DNA of 10,485 bases. Origin: Flavobacteriaceae bacterium. Its GTDB lineage: Bacteria > Bacteroidota > Bacteroidia > Flavobacteriales > Flavobacteriaceae. Positions 6,599-10,485 of the stretch are shown here, piece after piece; the first letter of the stretch is position 1, and every line of letters starts with the position of its first letter. The stretch is taken from assembly GCA_023262245.1 (NCBI GenBank), contig JALRDC010000047.1, forward strand, positions 1-10,485, in the 5' to 3' direction. A program made the position numbers and the translations under genes. The notes under the pieces are model-generated. The model was not told the origin of the DNA and searched no databases. It saw nothing but the letters and a program-made list of their open reading frames with translations.

Positions 6599-8428
6599 AT
6601 GTTTACAAATATTAAAGGAGACGTTTTAGGCGGCTTAACCGCTGGTATAGTGGCTTTACCGTTGGCACTTGCCTTTGGGGTAAGCTCAGGACTTGGTCCT
6701 AGTGCTGGTTTATACGGCGCTATCTTTTTAAGTTTTTTTGCTGCTTTGTTTGGTGGCACACCCACTCAAATATCAGGACCCACTGCGCCTATGACGGCGG
6801 TGAGTATGGTGGTTATAGCTACCATCATTAGCGTACATAATGGATCTATCGAAAAGGCACTGCCTTATATCTTGGCAGTATTTTTACTTAGTGGTTTATT
6901 TCAAATCGGTTTGGGTCTATTAGGTCTTGGGAAGTACATTAAATACATTCCCTATCCGGTAGTTTCAGGATTTATGACAGCCATTGGGGTCATCATTTTG
7001 ATTACTCAAATTCTACCTGTCTTAGGATATGATGTCAAAAATGATGCAGAATATGTAGAGCAATTTAAACCTCTAGCAGAAGAGCATTTACTTGAAAAAA
7101 TCCTTATTGATGAATCAAAAGAGGGGCTTCTTGTTTTAGAGGATTTTGAAGAAACAATTAAAAGAGCTGGTGAGGTGAATGAAACTACGATTTACGATGA
7201 AGCAAAAAATTTAGCTAAAAATGCTTCTTCTGGAGTGGTCGGAACTATTAAAACCCTCCCCCGTGCCCTAGGCGGAATCAATTGGATTGAAGTCCTTTTA
7301 GCTTTGGGGACAATAGGAATAATTTATGGGTTTAAACGAATCACTACTGCTATTCCAAGCACCTTGGTAGCTTTAGTGGTCGTCTCAGGTGTTGCCATTG
7401 GATTTGGTATAGACTATAGATCCATTCAACAAATCCCCGAAGGTTTCCCTAGAATCCAATGGACCCTTTTTACAGATTTTAATTTTCTTGAAGTCATCCC
7501 TTACATCCTCACGGCGCTTACACTTTCTTTATTAGGGGCGATTGATTCGCTTCTAACCTCAGTAGTTGCAGATAACCTTACCAAAACACGCCATCTTCCA
7601 AATAAAGAGCTTATTGGTCAGGGAATTGGAAATTCTATTGGAGCCATTTTTGGTGGTATTCCAGGCGCAGGAGCAACCATAAGAACAGTAGTTAACATTC
7701 AGTCTGGAGGTAAAACAAAATTATCAGGCATGGTCGCTTCTGTTGTCTTGCTTGCTATTCTACTTGTTTTGAGTCCTTTAGCGTCACAAATCCCGGCAGC
7801 TGTTCTGGCGGGAATATTAGTGACCGTTGGTATTGGGGTGATGGATTACAAAGGTTTAAACGCGCTTGCTAAAATTCCTCGAACAGAGGTGGTCATTATG
7901 GCTGTTGTACTTTTACTCTCTGTTTTTTGGAATCTTGTCTATGCCGTGGGTATCGGATTGGTTTTAGCTTCCTTGTTCTTTATGAAGAAAATGGGAGATT
8001 TAGGAAAAGATGATACACGGGTTACCACAGTGGCTAAAGAAAAAATGTGGGCCGACGAAAAAAAGTTAAGTTCCTCTTTTAGAGAAAATGTATTCATCAA
8101 GCACCTTAGCGGACCTTTATTTTTTGGTTTTACTTCAGAATTTGTAAATATCTCGAATCAAATTCCGAAATCAGCGACTATCTTAATCATCCGGATGAGC
8201 AAAGTGCCTTACATCGATCAGTCTGGTTTATTTGCTCTTGAAGACGTGTTATTAGATTTAATTAATAAGGATATTGAAATTATTTTTGTAGGGCTTAAAG
8301 AACAACCAAAATATTTGATGAAAACCATTGGGATTTTAGGTAAACTAATCCCCGAAGAACAAGTATTCGAAGATTTTGAATCTTGTAAAAAGTATGTAAT
8401 CGATGCGCATTCTTCTATTAGTGCTTAA
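6599..8428 (+). CDS. SulP-family anion permease with C-terminal STAS domain
   Basis: This gene encodes a 609-residue inner-membrane transporter of the SulP/SLC26 family, which moves inorganic anions such as sulfate or bicarbonate. The start ATG at 6599 directly precedes a typical N-terminus: GDVLGGLTAGIVALPLALAF, then ISGPTAPMT (58-66), part of the anion site region. Multiple hydrophobic segments run to about residue 462. The family signature spans about 309-377 (LSLLGAIDSLLTS, ELIGQGIGN, GGIPGAG, KTKLSG). A STAS domain covers about 495-600 and includes VPYIDQSGLFALED, with Ser542 at the place phosphorylated in anti-sigma antagonists. A hydrophilic, acidic stretch at about 145-215 interrupts the membrane part and is much longer than the loop in most SulP proteins I know. 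The BicA-like start suggests a bicarbonate carrier as an option, but no carbonic anhydrase is visible nearby. A strong terminator follows. Confidence 0.95.
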   Translation: MFTNIKGDVLGGLTAGIVALPLALAFGVSSGLGPSAGLYGAIFLSFFAALFGGTPTQISGPTAPMTAVSMVVIATIISVHNGSIEKALPYILAVFLLSGLFQIGLGLLGLGKYIKYIPYPVVSGFMTAIGVIILITQILPVLGYDVKNDAEYVEQFKPLAEEHLLEKILIDESKEGLLVLEDFEETIKRAGEVNETTIYDEAKNLAKNASSGVVGTIKTLPRALGGINWIEVLLALGTIGIIYGFKRITTAIPSTLVALVVVSGVAIGFGIDYRSIQQIPEGFPRIQWTLFTDFNFLEVIPYILTALTLSLLGAIDSLLTSVVADNLTKTRHLPNKELIGQGIGNSIGAIFGGIPGAGATIRTVVNIQSGGKTKLSGMVASVVLLAILLVLSPLASQIPAAVLAGILVTVGIGVMDYKGLNALAKIPRTEVVIMAVVLLLSVFWNLVYAVGIGLVLASLFFMKKMGDLGKDDTRVTTVAKEKMWADEKKLSSSFRENVFIKHLSGPLFFGFTSEFVNISNQIPKSATILIIRMSKVPYIDQSGLFALEDVLLDLINKDIEIIFVGLKEQPKYLMKTIGILGKLIPEEQVFEDFESCKKYVIDAHSSISA

Positions 8429-8452
8429 ATCACACTTATAGAGCTTATTTTC

Positions 8453-8483
8453 AAACCCTTTTCACTTAGAAAAGGGTTTTTTT
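8453..8483 (+). terminator. Rho-independent terminator of sulP
   Basis: AAACCCTTTTC (8453-8463) pairs perfectly with GAAAAGGGTTT (8469-8479) around the loop ACTTA, giving an 11-bp stem. The arm ends in a T-run that continues to 8483. It lies 24 nt after the sulP stop codon. The T-run touches the stop codon of the convergent lipoprotein gene (8482-8484). On the minus strand the T-tract is weak (TTTGAAAATAA), so it mainly serves the plus strand. Confidence 0.9.
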
Positions 8484-9216
8484 ATGGTTTTGAAACTCGA
8501 ATGTTTTGATTTTTAATTTGGGATACTACTTTAAGTTTTCCCTGAACATAAAGCTTAGGAAGGGAGTCCAAGGAGACGAATTTTGACTCTGGCTTTAAGT
8601 TGGTATAATCTTGAAACAAAAAACCTTCTAATCTTCTGAAATTTTCTGCAACTCGAAACCGAGTCCCTCCTCCATCCGTAAGATAATTGTATGCTAAATA
8701 TTTTACTTGATATGTTTTTGAATCAATCCAATAGCGGTATTCATCTTGGTAATCTTCTCCTCCTCCCGCTTCTTTAAAGGTAACCTTAAGAGTCCAGTAG
8801 TCCTTATTCTCAATCCTTGTTTTTCCAATATTGGAAGCCATGACTGCTGGGTCAAGAAGCGGTCTTGGGAGTTGGAAAAAATATAAAACAGAATTCAGCG
8901 AATTGGTATATACCTTTGCGATACTGTCATCCAGATGGATCTGTTCATCATCAATATACCTTTTTAAAGAATTATTCGAATTCATAAGATCTCGAATACG
9001 ACCCCCTTTTTTAACTGTACTACGCTGATAAGAATAAAAAGAAGGTTTTCGAATGAGTTCGTATTCATAATCTCTAAAGTCAAAAACTAGCCTATATTCT
9101 TTTTGATTCCACCCATATACATCTATAGATTGTTTAATAATCTCTTCAGCAGTAGGTTTCTTAATAGGTGTACAACTCAAAAAAATTAAACAAAAAAGCA
9201 AGTAATTACATTTCAT
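8482..9216 (-). CDS. Putative lipoprotein of the DUF6503 type
   Basis: This gene encodes a 244-residue lipoprotein of unknown function, probably anchored in the outer membrane or facing the periplasm. The ATG at 9216 is chosen because it gives a short classical lipoprotein signal, MKCNYLLFCLIFLSC, with lipidation at Cys15. Longer frames begin at ATGs at 9222 and 9225 or at a TTG at 9294 and would bury that signal. The mature part starts with AEEIIKQSIDVYGW and includes SVLYFFQLPRPLLDPAV, a strand pair with EAGGGEDYQDEYRYW, LAYNYLTDGGGTRFRVAEN and FLFQDYTN. I associate this pattern with Bacteroidota DUF6503 proteins, from memory. It is related by eye to the protein at 3463-4206. Its stop codon abuts the sulP terminator, and its start faces trxB across a 90-bp gap. 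Confidence 0.85.
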   Translation of the reverse strand: MKCNYLLFCLIFLSCTPIKKPTAEEIIKQSIDVYGWNQKEYRLVFDFRDYEYELIRKPSFYSYQRSTVKKGGRIRDLMNSNNSLKRYIDDEQIHLDDSIAKVYTNSLNSVLYFFQLPRPLLDPAVMASNIGKTRIENKDYWTLKVTFKEAGGGEDYQDEYRYWIDSKTYQVKYLAYNYLTDGGGTRFRVAENFRRLEGFLFQDYTNLKPESKFVSLDSLPKLYVQGKLKVVSQIKNQNIRVSKP

Positions 9217-9281
9217 AAACATCATTGATAAATTATTAATAAATCTAATGGAAAACGAAGATACAACTAAAAGATATGGTT

Positions 9282-9289
9282 TACATTTG
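9282..9289 (+). promoter_or_regulatory. Candidate -7 element for trxB
   Basis: TACATTTG is a perfect match to TAnnTTTG and ends 17 bases before the trxB ATG. This fits a transcription start near 9295 and a leader of about a dozen bases. No TTTG is seen near the -33 position. The 90-bp gap also has to hold the divergent promoter of the lipoprotein gene, for which the best minus-strand match is AAACTTTG (9292-9299, one mismatch). Confidence 0.35.
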
Positions 9290-9306
9290 AACAAAGTTTA
9301 TACGAT

Positions 9307-10257
9307 ATGGAAGTTCTCAAAACCTTAATTATTGGTAGTGGACCTGCAGGATATACAGCAGCCATTTATGCAGCTAGAGCGGATCTAAACCCAGTTGTTT
9401 ACACAGGAATGGAACCTGGAGGTCAACTCACAACAACAACAGAAGTAGATAATTTCCCTGGTTATCCAGAAGGAATTGACGGCCCTACAATGATGGTTCA
9501 ATTGCAACAGCAAGCAGAACGTTTTGGTACGGATGTTCGTGTAGGATTTATCAGTAAAGTAACGTTTTCTTTGGAAGTAGGGGGTATTCACAAAGCCTAT
9601 ACAGAAGACGGGACCGAAATACAAGCACGAAGTATTATTATTAGTACTGGGGCTACAGCAAAGTATTTAGGGCTTCCAAGTGAACAACGTCTAAGAGGGG
9701 GTGGAGTTTCTGCCTGTGCGGTATGTGACGGCTTTTTCTATAAAGGTCAAGAGGTTGCTATAGTTGGCGGTGGAGATACCGCAGCAGAAGAAGCAACTTA
9801 CCTGGCTAAGATTTGTTCTAAAGTAACTATGCTAGTACGTAAAAATCAGATGCGCGCCTCCAAAGCTATGCAACACCGAGTAACCAATACAGCAAATATC
9901 GATCTACGCTACAACACAGAAATAGAGGAAGTACTGGGGGATCAAGTTGTAGAAGGACTTCGAATGAAAAACAACCAAACTGGAGCAACTGATGAAATAC
10001 CCATTACTGGACTGTTTATTGCCATTGGCCACAAACCCAATACTGAAATTTTTAAAGGGCAATTGGACATGGACGATGCGGGCTACTTAATTACAAAAGG
10101 AAAAACTACCGCTACCAATATTCCTGGAGTTTTTGCTTCTGGAGATGTACAAGATAAAGAATACCGACAAGCGGTCACAGCTGCAGGCACCGGTTGTATG
10201 GCTGCATTAGATGCTGAACGCTATCTGCAAAGTGTATCTGATTTAATAGAAGCTTAA
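9307..10257 (+). CDS. trxB: Thioredoxin-disulfide reductase
   Basis: This gene encodes the cytoplasmic flavoenzyme that uses NADPH to reduce thioredoxin. At 316 residues it matches the low-molecular-weight bacterial type (E. coli 321). The FAD-binding GSGPAG is at 10-15. The redox-active pair is in CAVCDG (Cys137 and Cys140, with Asp141 as the acid). The NADPH-binding GGGDTA is at 154-159, followed by VRKNQMRAS, where Arg178 fits the 2'-phosphate site. The C-terminal FAD contact is GVFASGDVQD (274-283) with YRQAVTAAGTGCMAA after it. No key residue is missing. There is no Shine-Dalgarno sequence before the ATG. The gene ends 6 bp from the convergent ABC-F stop with no evident terminator between. 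The CxxC surroundings separate it from ferredoxin-NADP reductases of the same fold. Confidence 0.97.
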   Translation: MEVLKTLIIGSGPAGYTAAIYAARADLNPVVYTGMEPGGQLTTTTEVDNFPGYPEGIDGPTMMVQLQQQAERFGTDVRVGFISKVTFSLEVGGIHKAYTEDGTEIQARSIIISTGATAKYLGLPSEQRLRGGGVSACAVCDGFFYKGQEVAIVGGGDTAAEEATYLAKICSKVTMLVRKNQMRASKAMQHRVTNTANIDLRYNTEIEEVLGDQVVEGLRMKNNQTGATDEIPITGLFIAIGHKPNTEIFKGQLDMDDAGYLITKGKTTATNIPGVFASGDVQDKEYRQAVTAAGTGCMAALDAERYLQSVSDLIEA

Positions 10258-10263
10258 AAAAGT

Positions 10264-10485
10264 TTATTCCATTTGAAGCTGAAGTTCTTCCCATTGTTCC
10301 ATTAGGTTTTCCAGTTCCTTTTTTTTGGCGTGGTAGGAATCAAAAAAATTGGGCTGACTAATTGTCTTTTCATAATCTACCTCTAAATCAAAATCAATTG
10401 CTTTAATTTCTTTTTCTAAATCCGCAATATTTTTTTCGATTTTTGAGATTCTTTGTTGAACTCCCCGTTCTTCTTTCTGCTTTTC
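10264..10485 (-). CDS. ABC-F ATPase, C-terminal coiled-coil end (partial)
   Basis: Only the last 73 codons lie in the window, ending with TAA at 10264-10266. The frame is open to the right edge. The sequence is almost wholly charged helix: RISKIEKNIADLEKEIKAID, then QPNFFDSYHAKK and ENLMEQWEELQLQME. This is the layout of the C-terminal coiled coil of ABC-F proteins of the Uup/YheS/EttA kind, including the short break with Phe and Tyr before the last helix that ends in xxWEEL. ABC-F proteins act on the ribosome, either as translation factors or as antibiotic-resistance proteins. The ATPase domains lie outside the window, so the subfamily is open. It converges with trxB, 6 bp apart. Confidence 0.85.
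   Translation of the reverse strand, partial: EKQKEERGVQQRISKIEKNIADLEKEIKAIDFDLEVDYEKTISQPNFFDSYHAKKKELENLMEQWEELQLQME

Noticed and set aside
9233..9242. Palindrome TTATTAATAA between the lipoprotein gene and trxB
   Set aside because: It is a pure A/T palindrome in an A/T-rich spacer, easily due to chance, and has no second copy.
8831..9624. Open frames at 8831-9028 (plus) and 9385-9624 (minus)
   Set aside because: They are antisense shadows of the second lipoprotein gene and of trxB.
10258..10263. Possible terminator between trxB and the ABC-F gene
   Set aside because: Only 6 bp separate the stop codons and no stem of useful length with a T-run could be found there.
1..10485. Mobile element, CRISPR, tRNA/rRNA, toxin-antitoxin or defence island
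   Set aside because: No terminal repeats, transposase, integrase, regular repeats, tRNA-like folds or defence domains were seen. Genes are of normal metabolic type and uniform base composition.

Overview
The window looks like chromosomal DNA from a member of the Bacteroidota, most likely Flavobacteriaceae. The DNA is AT-rich and genes do not start with Shine-Dalgarno boxes. Several gene starts carry matches to the Bacteroidota -7 promoter element TAnnTTTG. The gene families also fit: a glucosamine-6-phosphate deaminase fused to a PIG-L/LmbE deacetylase domain, DUF6503-type lipoproteins and an AbgB-like secreted M20 hydrolase. The genus cannot be fixed from the sequence.

Layout. Positions 1-3428 (minus strand) hold a tight three-gene operon. 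It is transcribed from a secreted M20 amidohydrolase, through a secreted NTF2-like (DUF4440/SnoaL) protein, to a DASS/SLC13 anion transporter cut by the left edge of the window. The gaps are 1 and 4 nt. A divergent 34-bp gap separates this operon from a small exported, DUF6503-like protein on the plus strand (3463-4206). That gene overlaps, tail to tail by four bases, the minus-strand NagB/PIG-L fusion (4203-6134). From a divergent AT-rich gap the plus strand then carries a 94-residue orphan protein (6242-6526) and a SulP anion permease (6599-8428), which ends in a clear intrinsic terminator. A second DUF6503 lipoprotein (8482-9216, minus) faces thioredoxin reductase trxB (9307-10257, plus) head to head. 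The window ends in the C-terminal coiled coil of an ABC-F ATPase on the minus strand.

How the genes may work together. The clearest functional unit is the left operon. A periplasmic hydrolase could release a dicarboxylate or amino-acid conjugate product that the DASS carrier imports. This is inference from adjacency and family. NagB/PIG-L links amino sugar use to glycolysis, trxB serves thiol redox balance, SulP moves an inorganic anion such as sulfate or bicarbonate, and the ABC-F protein acts at the ribosome.

I see no tRNA, rRNA, CRISPR array, insertion sequence, phage gene or recognisable defence system. The window reads as ordinary core and metabolic chromosome. The less usual details are a Cys-to-Glu change in the M20 metal site, a hydrophilic insert in SulP and two related lipoprotein genes 4.3 kb apart. 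Four of the longest possible reading frames (3434-, 3463+, 6158-, 9294-) begin with TTG. In three of them I moved the start to a downstream ATG.
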